The notes beneath the pieces are model-generated. The model worked only from the letters and a program-made list of their open reading frames with translations, made no database searches and had not been told where the DNA came from. A stretch of 64,000 nucleotides of DNA from Erinaceus europaeus (taxonomy: Eukaryota > Chordata > Mammalia > Eulipotyphla > Erinaceidae), in NCBI RefSeq assembly GCF_950295315.1, contig NC_080179.1:76034836-76098835 (forward strand), given 5' to 3'. Within the stretch, counting starts at the first letter, position 1. Every line of letters begins with the position of its first letter. Shown here piece by piece: positions 1 to 11,689 of the stretch. The position numbers and the translations under genes are program-made.

Positions 1-127
1 TGTGACAGTATATTTTTCATATTAGGTTTGCTATACTTTAGGAAGTAAAATCACATTAATAGTTAAATTTTTGTTGTACTTGTAGAACTGTAAGAATTTA
101 AATGAGACTTTAAAATGCTTCATTCAT

Positions 128-262
128 TAGTTTTTGTTGTTTTGTTTTCTTTACAAAGCATGTTGAGCTCTGGTTTAAGGTTGTGCTGGGAATCAAACCT
201 GGGACCTTTGGCGCCTCAGGTGTAACAGACAGTCTTTTTTGCATAGCCATTGTGCTATTTCT
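128..262 (-). repeat. Family D tRNA-derived SINE, old copy
   Basis: The segment reads as the reverse complement of the family D head: an inverted B-box region (gggaatcaaacctgggacc) followed by gcatagccattgtgct. It is diverged and has lost a clear tail. Confidence 0.6.
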
Positions 263-299
263 GTGGTGTGCGTGTTCCACACTGGGCATATGTTCTACC

Positions 300-442
300 C
301 TTTAAAAATTTATTCATTTGCTTTTACCAGAACATTGCTCAACTCTGGTTTGTGACAGTGAGGGGGTTTGAACCTGTGGCTTTGGAACTTCAGGCCTGTG
401 AGACTTCTTACATGGCCATTATGCTATGCCCCCTCCCCAACC
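300..442 (-). repeat. Family D tRNA-derived SINE, old copy
   Basis: Reverse-orientation copy with T/A-rich tail remnant at the left, an inverted B-box near 366 (gtttgaacctgtggctt) and a head ending near atggccattatgctatg. The 67-codon frame over it is a SINE translation. Confidence 0.6.
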
Positions 443-1261
443 TCATGCATTAGTTTTTTATCTTATAATACAGTCTTCTTGTGTGGCCTGCAAATCTAGG
501 GTCAAAGCTACTGTAGTAACTTAAATTTAGATTCTAGTCCTAAAGACTAGGTCTCAACAGTTCTCTCAAACATGTGAAGGGAATGCACTGGGGATACTGA
601 AGTCTCTCATGATAAAATACTCCCCAGACTCAGGAATATTCAGTGACTCTTTACTGTAAGTTTCTGCAAAGTATCATTGATGTTAATACATTTTCCTTCC
701 TTGTGACTTCAGACCTTTTCTTACTCAGTTTGGATCAGCTTTAGAAGGTGCCTTTTTTTAAGGTTTCTCCCCGAATCCTTTCCTTTTTTCCTCTCTCTGT
801 TCTTCTTCCCTCTCTCCCTCTTTTGTCTCTATGGTAGGTAGTTATGTTATTTCTCTTCCACAAATGCAGAAACTGATGCTTTTATCATTTAGTTAAGAAA
901 ATAACTGACAGCTTCAGGCTGCGATCCCATATTTAAGGGATAGAGAATTTAAAATGCATACTCCCTGCTCTCAAAAAGTTCAGTATATTGTCAGAGTTTA
1001 GTCAAGGGTGGTGATTGGCATAGGAAGGCCACCTTGCTTCCACCCCTCAGAGCATTGCCTAGCTCTCCCAACTCTCAAAAATAGTCACTAGTTATCTGTT
1101 ACTCAGTAATTATTGCATAATTACTATGTACTGACCCATGTTCTGGGTGTGAGTAGGATTATTTAACTCTCTCATCATTAAGAAAACAGAAGATTGGCAT
1201 AATAAACTACAGCATTTAAAAAAGCTAACTTAAGAACAAAAGTCATTAAATTTAAAAATCG

Positions 1262-1389
1262 AATTATTTTTATTTATTTTTAAATTATTATCAGCTCTGG
1301 TTTATGGTGCTGGGGATTGAATTTGGGACCTTTGCTGCCTCAAGTATAGAAGTCTTTTTATACAGCCACTGTGCTGTCTCCCTAGTCCA
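1262..1389 (-). repeat. Family D SINE, antisense
   Basis: A poly-T/A tail at 1265-1285 precedes an inverted tRNA-like head (gattgaatttgggacc, then cagccactgtgctgtctcc). Confidence 0.65.
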
Positions 1390-1391
1390 AC

Positions 1392-1397
<6 letters not shown>

Positions 1398-1440
<43 letters not shown>
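1398..1440. repeat. (TG)n microsatellite
   Basis: About 21 uninterrupted TG dinucleotides sit directly beside the SINE head at its left. Confidence 0.95.
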
Positions 1441-1442
<2 letters not shown>

Positions 1443-1665
1443 GTAGCACGGTAGTAGAATTTCTGTGCCCATCATCCTTAATGTACTGAGAATATATTGA
1501 GTGAGATAGACATTAAATGAATAGTCAAACACAAGTGAGTATTATAATTTCAGATAATGATAAATACTACTGACAATTTGTTTGTTTGTTTTTAAGGCAT
1601 AATAGAGGCAGATGGTGGTGGCTAAATTGATGAGGAAAAACCTCTGTAAAGAAGTGATATTTGAG

Positions 1666-1805
1666 TGCACAAGGACCCAGGTTCAAACCCCTGTTCCCCA
1701 CCTGCAGGGGGAATGCTTCACGAGTGGTGAAGCAGGGCTGCAGGTGTCTGTCTTCCTCTCTATCTTCCTCCCGCTTCTCAACATCTTTCTGTCTCTATCT
1801 AATAA
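1666..1805 (+). repeat. 5'-truncated family B SINE with target-site duplication
   Basis: The insertion starts inside the tRNA-like head (tgcacaaggacccaggttca) and ends in an ataataaa tail. It is flanked by an 18-bp direct repeat, aaagaagtgatatttgag, at about 1648-1665 and 1806-1823, as expected of target-primed integration. Confidence 0.85.
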
Positions 1806-2261
1806 TAAAGAAGTGATATTTGAGGGGAGACCTGAGTAACAACTATTCCGTCTTGCATAACTATGGGCTTGTCTGTCACACAGACTGGGCAGAAGGAAGA
1901 GTAAGTGCAGTTCTGAAGCAGGGCTGCGGCTGGGTCTGTGAAGAGCACAGAGCTGTACATCAAATATGCTGGAGCTTATAGAAGGGAGCAAAGAGTGATG
2001 AGAGCAGAGCTCACCTGGGAACTGGTTTGTGTAAGTGCTGCTATCTGCTGAAGGTCGTGTGGGGCTCGTGCTAAGTGCATGCAAAGCCATCTTGAGGGTT
2101 TTAAGCAGGAGAATAGTACGGTTTGATTTTTTTAAATTGGATTAATGGCTTACAGTAAATACTATGATTTAACTTTGAAAGATATCTTGGCTGTTGTTAA
2201 AAATTATCTCAGTTTCTGTCTCTGGTAAATAAATGAGCAAAAAGATAAGCTTAAGAAAAAG

Positions 2262-2400
2262 ATCTGAAAGATGTGTTTACTTATTAGAGAAAAGGAATGG
2301 GCTAGAGCACCCTCCCAGCCTTGGCAGTGGCTGGGCCCAAACTCAGGATCTCGGTGCATGCCAGTCCTGTGCTCTGCCGCTGTGCCCTCCCTGCTGCGGG
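2262..2400 (-). repeat. tRNA-derived SINE, old antisense copy
   Basis: Weak resemblance to an inverted tRNA head (gggcccaaactcaggatct followed by tgctctgccgctgtgccc). The tail is degraded. Confidence 0.45.
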
Positions 2401-3168
2401 CGGAGTAAGTCAGTGACCACTCAGAACAAGAGTAGAAGTAAGAAAACTAGTTGGGTTATTATAGGAGCCCCCAAAAGAAGCTAAGACTCTTGCTCAGATG
2501 ATGGCAGCTGGAAGGCAGACTAGACCTGTGAATTGAAAGCATGTTTCAGATGTATGTCCACAAGACCTTCCTTGCTGCTGGACTGAGCGTGGAAGGAGGA
2601 AGAGAGGGACCAAGGATGGTTCCTGTTGTCTAAAGAATCTCTGATTAGGCATATTCATGTGGGGTAGATTTGCTTGATGAATATTCACCTCTGAATGTCT
2701 GTATCTCCCTGCACTTCTACTAGCTACAGAGTTCTCGGTGGCTCCCATTGCCTTAAGTAGGTCATCCCACTGCCGTTAGGCTTTACTTTCTGTTGAGAAG
2801 TGGACAGCATCATTGCTAAGGACGCCATTGTCCTGTGTTTGGATGTGCAGCTGTTCCCTTGTTGCTTCCAAGATTCCATTATGTGTTCATTCAGTTGGCT
2901 ATTCGCTCACCCAGTACATCTTGCTCTCAACGGCTTGACTCTTATGTGTCTGCTGGGATCTTCAGTGGGATTACAGTGAGTTTATAAGTTAAACGGGGAA
3001 TATTTGACATCTTAATGATAAATCTTGTAATTCCTGAGTGTCGCACATGTCTCAACTTTGGTTTTATTATTTCTCTTAGCACAGTTTTATAGTTTTCTGT
3101 GTACAGGCTTTTTGTGTATTCGAATAATTCCTAAGTGTCTTTAGGTTTGGAGGTCTTAGGACTATTAC

Positions 3169-3325
3169 TGGGGTGAGGAAGCCAGCTCAGCCTGGTAGAG
3201 CTTGCATGCTGTAGGGCACTGGTTCAGACCCCAGCACCACCTCACCTCAGAGCTGGATGAACTTATCTTTCACTCTTTCCTTTTCTCTCTCACCCCCTCT
3301 CATTTTTTCTCAAATAAATTAACTT
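3169..3325 (+). repeat. tRNA-derived SINE, old sense copy
   Basis: An A-box-like segment (agctcagcctggtagagc) at about 3183 and a B-box-like segment (ggttcagaccccagc) at about 3222 are followed by a pyrimidine-rich body and a caaataaatt tail. Confidence 0.6.
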
Positions 3326-3589
3326 GTTTAAGTCTTCTTAGGCTAAGGACTCATTATTAGCATTTCTGCTGATGGTGTCAGAATTGTTGTTGCTGCTGCT
3401 GATTTTTATATTGACCTGACAGTCTGCAAACGTGCAGATACGGTTGCTTTTATGGAGACTTTAGGATTTTTTACTCAGTCATATTTTCTGTTCCTCCATT
3501 TAAATCTAAACATACATTTACTTTTCTTACCATGTTGTACTGGTGAGGTCTTAGAACAGTCAGATGACTTTTGATTTTATTGAGCATAA

Positions 3590-3905
3590 TTTTATGCTGA
3601 TTTTATTGAGCATAATTCTTTCATGGCCCACCCATGTTGCCACAAACCTGTAGTTTTTCATCTTCTTAATAGTTGAGGAGTATTTATACCGTGTCTTCTT
3701 TATTCACTCACCTGCCGTTGGGCATTTAGGTTGTCTTTCTATATGGCAGTGGTAAATAGTGCCACAGTGAACATAGGGGTTTGTGAATCTTAACAGATTT
3801 TTAGAGGAATTTCTCTAATTACGGTTTCCATAATTGCTGTACTAATTTACAACCCCACCTTTGAAAACAAAAATGTTCCCTTTGTTCCACATCTTCACCA
3901 GTTCT
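3590..3905 (-). mobile_element. Old L1 ORF2 3'-region fragment, antisense
   Basis: The sequence matches the familiar reverse complement of L1 near the end of ORF2 (gggcatttaggttgtctttc, taaatagtgccacagtgaac, acatcttcaccagttctt). It is heavily mutated and encodes nothing intact. Confidence 0.7.
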
Positions 3906-3954
3906 TAACAGGATGAACCGGCTGCTCACTGTGGAGTTTTGTGGTGTGCGGGGG

Positions 3955-4050
3955 TGGTGGTGGTCTGCTCTGGTCTGCTCTGGTCTGGTTTGATTGTGGC
4001 TGGGGTGGTGGTGGTGGTGGTGGTGGTCTGCTCTGCTCTGGTCTGGTTTG
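3955..4050. repeat. GGT-rich low-complexity tract with a duplicated ctgctctggtctgg module
   Basis: (GGT)n runs alternate with repeated 'tctgctctggtctg' and 'gtttgattgt' blocks. The poly-His reading of the other strand is a consequence of the GGT run. Confidence 0.8.
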
Positions 4051-4076
4051 ATTGTTGCTGAGGCTGGGCCAACTTT

Positions 4077-4225
4077 GCCACCTGGGAATGCTTTTTCCTT
4101 TAGATAGATAGAAGGAGAGACATCACAGCATTTCACTTTCCTCTGGTGCCGTAGCATCTCTCAAGTGGTGCTGGGCCCAAACCTGGACCACACATACAGC
4201 CTATCCAGTGAGATATCTCTCCAGG
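4077..4225 (-). repeat. tRNA-derived SINE, antisense
   Basis: Inverted B-box (gggcccaaacctggaccac) near 4170 and inverted head ending agatatctctccaggc. Old copy. Confidence 0.55.
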
Positions 4226-4339
4226 CTTTAAATGTACGGTTGCATAAAAACAAGACTAGTGAATGAAAAATACATAGTGCTATGGAAGAAATATGATTTG
4301 GCCTGAAAGGAGTCAACTCTTATCCCTACTAGGATCAGG

Positions 4340-4450
4340 CCTCTCACTGGAATAGACTGCAGTGGAGACCTACAGGCCTCTCACTGGAATAGACTGCGGT
4401 GGAGACCTACAGGCCTCTCACTGGAATAGACTGCGGTGGAGACCTACAGA
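4340..4450. repeat. 37-bp tandem triplication
   Basis: Three adjacent copies of a 37-bp unit beginning cctctcactggaatagactg start at 4340, 4377 and 4414. They differ only at one A/G position and the last base. Confidence 0.95.
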
Positions 4451-5090
4451 CCAGACCTGCACTGCAGAGGTGCCTCAGTTTTTGCTTGTTTGGTTGGTTA
4501 GTTGGTTTTCTGTGTTTGTGTTTTGGTTTGGTTCAGTTTACCCCACTGACATTAAATTTTTCAAACAAGTTGCCATATTTTGGTATTGGAAGTGTTTACG
4601 AAAAAAAATAGCAGGTGTCTAGTTTATTTTGAGATCTTAGGGCACGGAACCCTTCTCTCCACTCAGCAGCTGACTGAGCCTGTGTGGCCACTTCACGCGT
4701 GGCGCGTGCTCTCCAGTCCCTCATCAGCTGCCCGGCCTTTGTGTCAGATGCTGGCGTGTCATTCCTCACAGATCTGAGGGAGCCGCCATACTCTAGGACA
4801 GAGCGCGGAATAACAGCCTTTCTGAGTATGGACTTCTTTTACTATTATTCTATGATCAGCCATCACAACAGCCAGATAGTAGAGTAGAAAGGACTGAAGA
4901 ATAATAGTTCTTTTGAGAGTCTTTTTGTTAGCCACTGTACAAAACATTTAATAAATTAATCAATTATTATTTCCCCAGGAAACCTTCACTGACTGTTTGA
5001 AATTGTACCTACTCCCAGCACTCTCTTAATAGCATTTCTCATCCTGGAATATATGTTTTACAGTGAAATTGTGTTCGTTGTCATGTCAGG

Positions 5091-5292
5091 GCCAGGTGGT
5101 GGCGGACCTGGTTCAGTGAACACACTACAATGTACTAAGACCCAGGTTCAAGCCCCTGGTCCCCACCTGCAGGGGGAAAGATTCACAAGTGGTAAAGCAG
5201 GGCTATAGCTGTCTCTCTGTCTTTCTCCTTCTCTATCTTTCCCTCCCCTCTCAGCTTCTCTCTGTCTCTTTCCAATAATAAATTAAAAAAAA
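5091..5292 (+). repeat. Family B SINE
   Basis: Head gggccaggtggtggcggacc, B-box ggttcaagcccctgg, a pyrimidine-rich body and an aataataaattaaaaaa tail. It lies immediately upstream of a family A SINE. Confidence 0.85.
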
Positions 5293-5315
5293 AATTTTTT
5301 TTAATTGCCATGCCT

Positions 5316-5605
5316 GGGAGTCGGGCAGTAGCGCAGCGAGTTAAGCTCATGTGGCACAAAGTGCAAGGACCGGCTTAAGGATCCCGCTTCAAGCCCCCGG
5401 CTCCCTACCTGCAGGGGAATCGCTTCACAGGTGGTGAAGCAGGTCTGCAGGTGTCTGCCTTTCTCACCCCCTCCCTGTCCTCCCCTCCTCTCTCCATTTC
5501 TCTGTCCTAACAACAACAACGTCAATAACAACAATAATAACTACAACAACAATAAAAACACAAGGGCAACAAAAGGGAAAATAAATATTTTTAAAAACCT
5601 TAAAA
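5316..5605 (+). repeat. Family A SINE
   Basis: Near-complete copy: head gggagtcgggcagtagcgca, the conserved 'gcaggtctgcaggtgtct' core, the ctctctccatttctctgtcc segment, an AAC-rich stretch and an A-rich tail. Confidence 0.9.
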
Positions 5606-5950
5606 AAAATAGCCATGCCCAGAGCATACAGTCTGAATGAATAATGGCGTTTAACTTTTAAATTTGTCAGCTCTATCTAGTGGTTAATGTCTTTAAGTTG
5701 GGAGCCAGTTTTTTAATGTGCCTATTTCTAGGGTGAATCGTTGGGAACTAGGGGGTAATCTGAAATAATAGGATATGTCTGAAATAGTGTGGGGCTTTGT
5801 ACAACAGACGACACAATCCCAGAGGTCAGTTTAAACCAGAGGTGCAGCTCCTGTCCTGTCCCCAGAGATAAGCAGTGTGTCACTGAGGAGATGCGTCAGG
5901 AGTGTGTAGTTTGAGGAGACTTGTTGCTCACTGCCTCCTGTACGAGACAG

Positions 5951-7629
5951 GAGTTCAGTCTTACCTTACATCCTTACTGCAGGGAATGCTTCAGTCTCAC
6001 CTTACATCCTTACTGCAGGGAATGCTTCAGTCTTACCTTACATCCTTACTGCAGGGAGTACTTCAGTCTTACATCCTTACTGCAGGGAGTACTTCAGTCT
6101 CACCTTACATCCTTACTGCAGGGAATGCTTCAGTCTCACCTTACATCCTTACTGCAGGGAGTACTTCAGTCTTACCTTACATCCTTACTGCAGGGAGTAC
6201 TTCAGTCTTACCTTACTTAGATCCTTACTGCAGGGAATGCTTCAGTCTTACCTTACAACTTTACTAAAGGGAATGCTTCAGTCTTACCTTACATCCTTAC
6301 TGCAGGGAATCCTTCATTCAGTCTTACCTTACATCCTTACTGCAGGGATTGCTTCAGTCTTACCTTAGATCCTTACTGCAGGGAATGCTTCAGTCTTACC
6401 TTACATCCTTACTGCAGGGAGTACTTCAGTCTTACCTTACATCCTTACTGCAGGGAGTACTTCAGTCTTACCTTACATCCTTACTGCAGGGAATGCTTCA
6501 GTCTTACCTTAGATCCTTACTGCAGGGAATGCTTCAGTCTTACCTTACATCCTTACTGCAGGGAGTGCTTCAGTCTTACCTGCTTCAGTCTTACCTTACA
6601 TCCTTACTGCAGGGAATGCTTCAGTCTTACCTTACATCCTTACTGCAGGGAGTACTTCAGTCTTACCTTACATCCTTACTGCAGGGAATGCTTCAGTCTT
6701 ACCTTACATCCTTACTGCAGGGAGTGCTTCAGTCTTACCTTACATCCTTACTGCAGGGAATGCTTCAGTCTTACCTTACATCCTTACTGCAGGGAATGCT
6801 TCAGTCTTACCTTACATCCTTACTGCAGGGAATGCTTCAATCTTACCTTACATCCTTACTGCAGGGAATGCTTCAGTCTTACCTTAGATCCTTACTGCAA
6901 GGAGTGCTTCAGTCTTACCTTACATCCTTACTGCAGGGAATGCTTCAGTCTTACCTTACATCCTTACTGCAGGGAATGCTTCAGTCTTACCTTACATCCT
7001 TACTGCAGGGAATGCTTCAGTCTTACCTTAGCTCCTTACTGCAGGGAATGCTTCAGTCTCACCTTACATCCTTACTGCAGGGAATGCTTCAGTCTCACCT
7101 TACATCCTTACTGCAGGGAATGCTTCAGTCTCACCTTAGCTCCTTACTGCAGGGAATGCTTCAGTCTTACCTTACATCCTTACTGCAGGGAGTAGTTCAG
7201 TCTTACCTTACATCCTTACTGCAGGGAATGCTTCAGTCTTACCTTACATCCTTACTGCAGGGAATGCTTCAGTCTTACCTTACATCCTTACTGCAGGGAG
7301 TACTTCAGTCTTACCTTAGATCCTTACTGCAGGGAATGCTTCAGTCTTACCTTACATCCTTACTGCAGGGAATGCTTCAGTCTCACCTTACATCCTTACT
7401 GCAGGGAATGCTTCAGTCTTACCTTAGCTCCTTACTGCAGGGAATGCTTCAGTCTTACCTTACATCCTTACTGCAGGGAATGCTTCAGTCTTACCTTACA
7501 TCCTTACTGCAGGGAGTACTTCAGTCTTACCTTAGATCCTTACTGCAGGGAATGCTTCAGTCTTACCTTACATCCTTACTGCAGGGAATGCTTCAGTCTC
7601 ACCTTACATCCTTACTGCAGGGAATGCTA
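5951..7629. repeat. 36-bp minisatellite, about 46 copies
   Basis: The unit is 36 bp (for example cttcagtcttaccttacatc then cttactgcagggaatg), with an internal PstI-like ctgcag. Variants are aatgctt/agtactt/agtgctt, tacc/cacc and acatcc/agatcc/agctcc. Because 36 is divisible by three and the unit lacks stops, the array gives a 475-codon frame (6349-7776) reading as a 12-residue repeat, LQSYLTSLLQGM. The 3' end shows a six-unit (216-bp) higher-order repeat at about 7228-7443 and 7444-7629. It is intronic in RFX7. I see no splice, promoter or non-repetitive coding context for a gene. Confidence 0.97.
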
Positions 7630-7963
7630 AATATGCAGCACACTCACTCTACTGACCCAGGCTTGGTTGTCACTAAATATGTAACTAAAATACATTGTGA
7701 CTTGAAAAAATGTTCATTGTTAAAAGGTAGAATTGTTCTTAGGATTGGCGCTGGGCTTACCTTAAGTAAAGTCTAAGCTCAGAATCTGACCTGTGCTTTT
7801 TCAGTAACATGGTGAAAAAATGGGCAGCTTTTAAAATAAGGAACATTTTTGTGCATGTATGGTTTTTTTGGGGGGAGAGGTGACAAGAAGGATCTTATTT
7901 ATACAGCTAGTTTTAGCTTTTGAATATCACAAAAAGATATAATCAGTGCAGTGTATAATCAGT

Positions 7964-8134
7964 AAAAGACTCTGGGGGAGGGGGAGAGGTGGGCTCAGGT
8001 CCTGTATCCTGATGGCAGAGGAGGACCTAGTGGGGACGGAATTGTGTAGAAAGCCGGGAACTGTTACACTGTACAAATTGTATTTTTACTAGCAACTATG
8101 AACCATTAATCCCCAGTAAAGAAATAAAGAAAAA
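7964..8134 (+). mobile_element. Short LINE-like 3'-end insertion
   Basis: An unusual insertion of about 170 bp starting aaaagactctgggggagggg and ending agtaaagaaataaag. Direct repeats tataatcagt (7954-7963 and 8135-8144) flank it. A related copy lies at 57695-57875. It looks like the terminal part of a LINE 3' UTR or a small retroposon. The family is not identified. Confidence 0.65.
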
Positions 8135-8829
8135 TATAATCAGTGTAAAACCATGCGATTTCAATAATGTTGAACCTCCCATTTCCCCTCCTTTTATTTA
8201 TTAAACCTCATGGTCATTGCTGTGCTATCTTAATAACAGGAAATGATGCTGTTATAATGTCTTTCAGATTTTTTTTTCTCCTATTAGGCACTTAGGTGGA
8301 CTAAATTGACATTATAAGGTCCAAATCATAATCCTGGTAATTCTTTCCTTTCATATTATAAAGAATGCCCTAATCAGTGTCAGATAGCCTTCAAATTCAT
8401 CTCATTGTCACATAGAGAAATAGTAAAAAATACCATGGCAGTTTCTCACGGTTGTCTAAAAGAAGCCCAATTTTCATTAAATGGTAAAAGAATGGCATAA
8501 TACACAGAAGTGTGCTCTGATAGAAAACAGCTGTATTTTTGTAGCACCCGGTTATTTTTTATGTATCTTTGCTCCAACTCATTTCAAACTTAAAGAAAAC
8601 CAGAGAGCGAACAAATAGGAATTCAAGAACTGGCCGCCTGTTTTTGACCTGTGGGTGAGGCCGTGGCTTACTAATCTTGAAGGAGTCTACAAGAGATCTC
8701 AAAACTTCTGAGACACAACTAGTGAAATCCTCAGGGCTGAGTCTTTCTCATGCTGAAAAAAAAAGTTGAAACACAATATTTCTTAATCTAAACCTTGTTG
8801 TTGTTTTTGTTTGTTTTTACTTACATATT

Positions 8830-9197
8830 TATTTTACTTTTGTTTTTTTTCCTTCCTCCTCCAGGGTTATTGCTGGGCTCGGTGCCTGCACCATGAATCC
8901 ACCGCTCCTGGAGGCCATTTTTTTCCCCCCTTTTGTTGCCCTTGTTGTAGCTTCATTGTGGTTATTATTATTGCCCATGTTGACGCAATTCTTTGTTGGA
9001 TAGGACAGAGAGACATGGAGAGAGGAGGGGAAGACAGAGAGGGGGAGAGAAAGATAGACACCTGCAGACCTGCTTCACCGCCTGGGAAGCGACTCCCCTG
9101 CATGTGGGGATCCGGGGGCTCGAACCAGGATCCTTACGCCGGTCCCTGCGCTTTGCGCCGCATGCGCTTAACCCACTGCGCCACCGCCCGACCCCCT
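8830..9197 (-). repeat. Family A SINE, antisense, near full length
   Basis: A T-rich tail is followed by the inverted 3' module (cctccagggttattgctgg ... ctcctggaggcc), the inverted body (gacagagagacatggagaga) and the inverted head ending ccaccgcccgacccc. Confidence 0.9.
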
Positions 9198-9372
9198 TAT
9201 TTTACTTTTTATATGAGGAAGAGAGGGGAGAAGGAGAGAGAGAGAGAGAGAGAAGCCAGAGAGAGAGAAAGAGAGAGAGAAGCCAGAACATCATTCTGTG
9301 TGTGCAGCACTAGAAATCAAACCGGGGTGATCAGGAAAGCAAGTCCTGCTCTCTACCAGTGAAGGCATTTCC
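9198..9372 (-). repeat. Purine-rich SINE remnant with (GA)n, antisense
   Basis: After an AT-rich tail, GA-rich runs (about 9233-9285) lead into an inverted tRNA-like segment (gaaatcaaaccggggtgatc) and a head ending ggcatttccctggcc. Confidence 0.55.
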
Positions 9373-9679
9373 CTGGCCAGGAAGCCTCCTGTTAATCCTA
9401 TCACCATTCCCCCAACCCCAGCCTCCACCCCATCACAAACCAGTAGGAGAACCCCAGGGTTTTTCCACAGTACAGACACATGCCTCACCCAAGTGAACCC
9501 TAACGGTTACTCTGGCAGAGCTCAGCTATGGGAAGCAAAGTTCTCTTTACTAGTGGCTCTTATTTGATTCTCATTTCAAAGAGACTCAATCCATTTTTTA
9601 TTAATGATCATTTATTTGCTCTAAAGTTGATTTGTAGATGATTTGTTTTTATCAAGTATTGCTTATGCTGTTTCCTTTT

Positions 9680-10538
9680 TTTAGGGGGAAGATTAATGGT
9701 TTCCAGTAAATACAGTTATTGGTACATGTGCAAAGTTTCTCAGTTTTCTGCAAAACACTCGAATCCCCAGCCTAGGCCCTCCTCCACCATCAGCACCAGG
9801 ACCCGAAAGGCCCCCAGCCCCGAGTTCTTCACTTTGGTGCAACACGCCAAACGCAATCCGAGTCCTGCACTGTGTTTCCCGTTTCTGTTCTTGTTTCTCA
9901 ACTTCTCTCTGAGTGAGATCATTTCATATTCATCTTTCTCTTTGTTGCTTATCTTACTCAACATGATTCCTTTAAGTTCCATCCAAGAGGAGATGAAAGG
10001 GGTGAATTCATCATTTTTGATAGCTGAGTAGTAGTATTCTATTGTGTATATTTATCAACTACTTACCTGTAGGTTGCTTCCAGGTTTTGGCTATTATAAA
10101 TTGTACTGCTATAAACAAAGGTGTACACAGATCTTTTTGGATGGCTGTGTCTTGGTTCCTTAGGATACTTCCCCAGGAGAGAAATTTCAGGGTCATAGGA
10201 TAGGTCTATTTCTAGCCTTCTGAGAGTACTCCAGACGGCCCTCCAGAGGGCTTGGGCCAATTTACATTTCCACAGTAATGCAGGAGGGCTCCTTTACCCC
10301 CACAACCTCTCCAGCACTTGTTGTTAGTCTCCTACCTGGTGTATGACATTCTCACAGGGGTAAAGTGCTATCTCATTGTTGGCGTTATATGCATTTCTCT
10401 AACAGTCAGTGACTTGGAGCATTTTTTCATATATCTATTGGCCTTTGGGATCTCTTCCTTGGTGAATATTCTGCTCTTAGCCTCTTCACTTTTGGATGAG
10501 GTCATTTGTTTTTGTTCTTATTGCTGAGTTTGGTGAAC

Positions 10539-10626
<88 letters not shown>

Positions 10627-10735
10627 GTTATTAGCCTTTTGTCTGGTGTATAGCATGTAAAGATTTTCTCCCATTCTGTAAAAAGTCTGTTTGGGTAGTG
10701 GTTTCTTTTGTTGTGCAGAAACTTTTCTCTCTCTC
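9680..10735 (-). mobile_element. L1 ORF2 3'-end fragment, antisense
   Basis: The minus strand carries recognisable but broken L1 ORF2 C-terminal coding sequence. At 10063-10260 it reads with LSYDPEISLLGKYPKE, matching the conserved L1 'YDPxIPLLGxYPK' segment, and the adjoining plus-strand text is the usual inverted L1 (gcttccaggttttggctatt). Frames are interrupted. It contains a TA/T microsatellite at 10543-10625. Confidence 0.85.
10543..10625. repeat. (TA)n followed by poly-T inside L1
   Basis: About 25 TA dinucleotides (10543-10592) run directly into about 33 T residues. This is a compound low-complexity tract within the antisense L1. Confidence 0.95.
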
Positions 10736-10737
10736 TT

Positions 10738-10990
10738 TTTTTAAAATTTTATTTATTTATTTTATTTATTGCTTCCAAGGTTAGCACAAGGGCTCAGTGT
10801 CTGCACTGTGAATCCACTGCTCCTGGAGGCCATTTTTTCCCCTTTGTGGCCCTTGTTTATCATCGTTGTTATTATTGTTGTCATTGCTGCCATTGTTGTT
10901 GGATAAGGCAGAGAGAAATCAAGAGAGGAGGGGAAGACAGAGAGGGAGAAAGAAAGATAGACACCTGCAGACCTACTTCACCGCTTGTGA
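10738..10990 (-). repeat. Family A SINE, antisense, head missing
   Basis: A T/A tail, inverted 3' module (actgctcctggaggccattt) and body are present. The copy stops at cttcaccgcttgtgaag and abuts L1 3' UTR sequence without the tRNA head. Confidence 0.85.
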
Positions 10991-11575
10991 AGATGATAGA
11001 GATGACTGTAACAATGGCGAGAGGGGTTTATTCGAGGTCTAGGCCCGTCACGTCTGTTTGGGAATCTCAGGACTCCCCAAATAGGGCCCGAGCTGATGGG
11101 GTGGCCTGATAGTGACTAAAGAGTCATCATTAAAGTCTGCCAGTCTCTTGCCCTTATTCAGCTTTTGTAGTCATTGCTTTGATAAGGTGAGCTTTGGAGT
11201 GAGTGAGGGAAGTGTAATAGGAAGTAGGTGAGGAGGATATGTAAGTCTTAAGTAGACGCTGTTTCATTAGAAACTTCATACTGACTCACTGCAGACTATT
11301 GTGTAGTTTTTACTTTCAGGCATATATTTTGCCCTAATTTATGGATACATGTGAACATATGCCCTATCTCATGGGACCTGGTCTATATCTAGGTTTTGGG
11401 ACTTTATTAGGAAGTGAACCACCTGAAATGGAATTAGAGAATCCTATGAAAAGAAAGGTCTCACCTGAGAAATGAGGCTGAAGGGTTGACATTCCACGCC
11501 TGATGTCTCTGGACACAGTCTGCAGTGAAGCCTGCTGGGGTGGCACTCACTGCATTGATTAGGTTGGGAGCTAAT
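10991..11575 (-). mobile_element. L1 3' UTR fragment, antisense
   Basis: Reverse complement of the sequence at 32820-33020 and beyond (shared landmarks: ttattcgaggtctaggccc, ggtggcctgatagtgactaa, agtctctggacacagtc-like). The same segment recurs antisense at 31585-32455. Confidence 0.8.
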
Positions 11576-11689
11576 GTCTTTATGACACAAAGCCAGAAAG
11601 CAATTTCAAAATGATACACAAAGCGCCAATTATAAATAAAATGACTAGTATATTTCAGTGATGCTTAAAAACGTTTCTGTTTCATTTAG

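Noticed and set aside
6349..7776. 475-codon Leu-rich repeat protein
   Set aside because: Produced by a 36-bp stop-free minisatellite inside an RFX7 intron. The non-repeat C-terminal part is unremarkable intron sequence, and there is no promoter or splice context.
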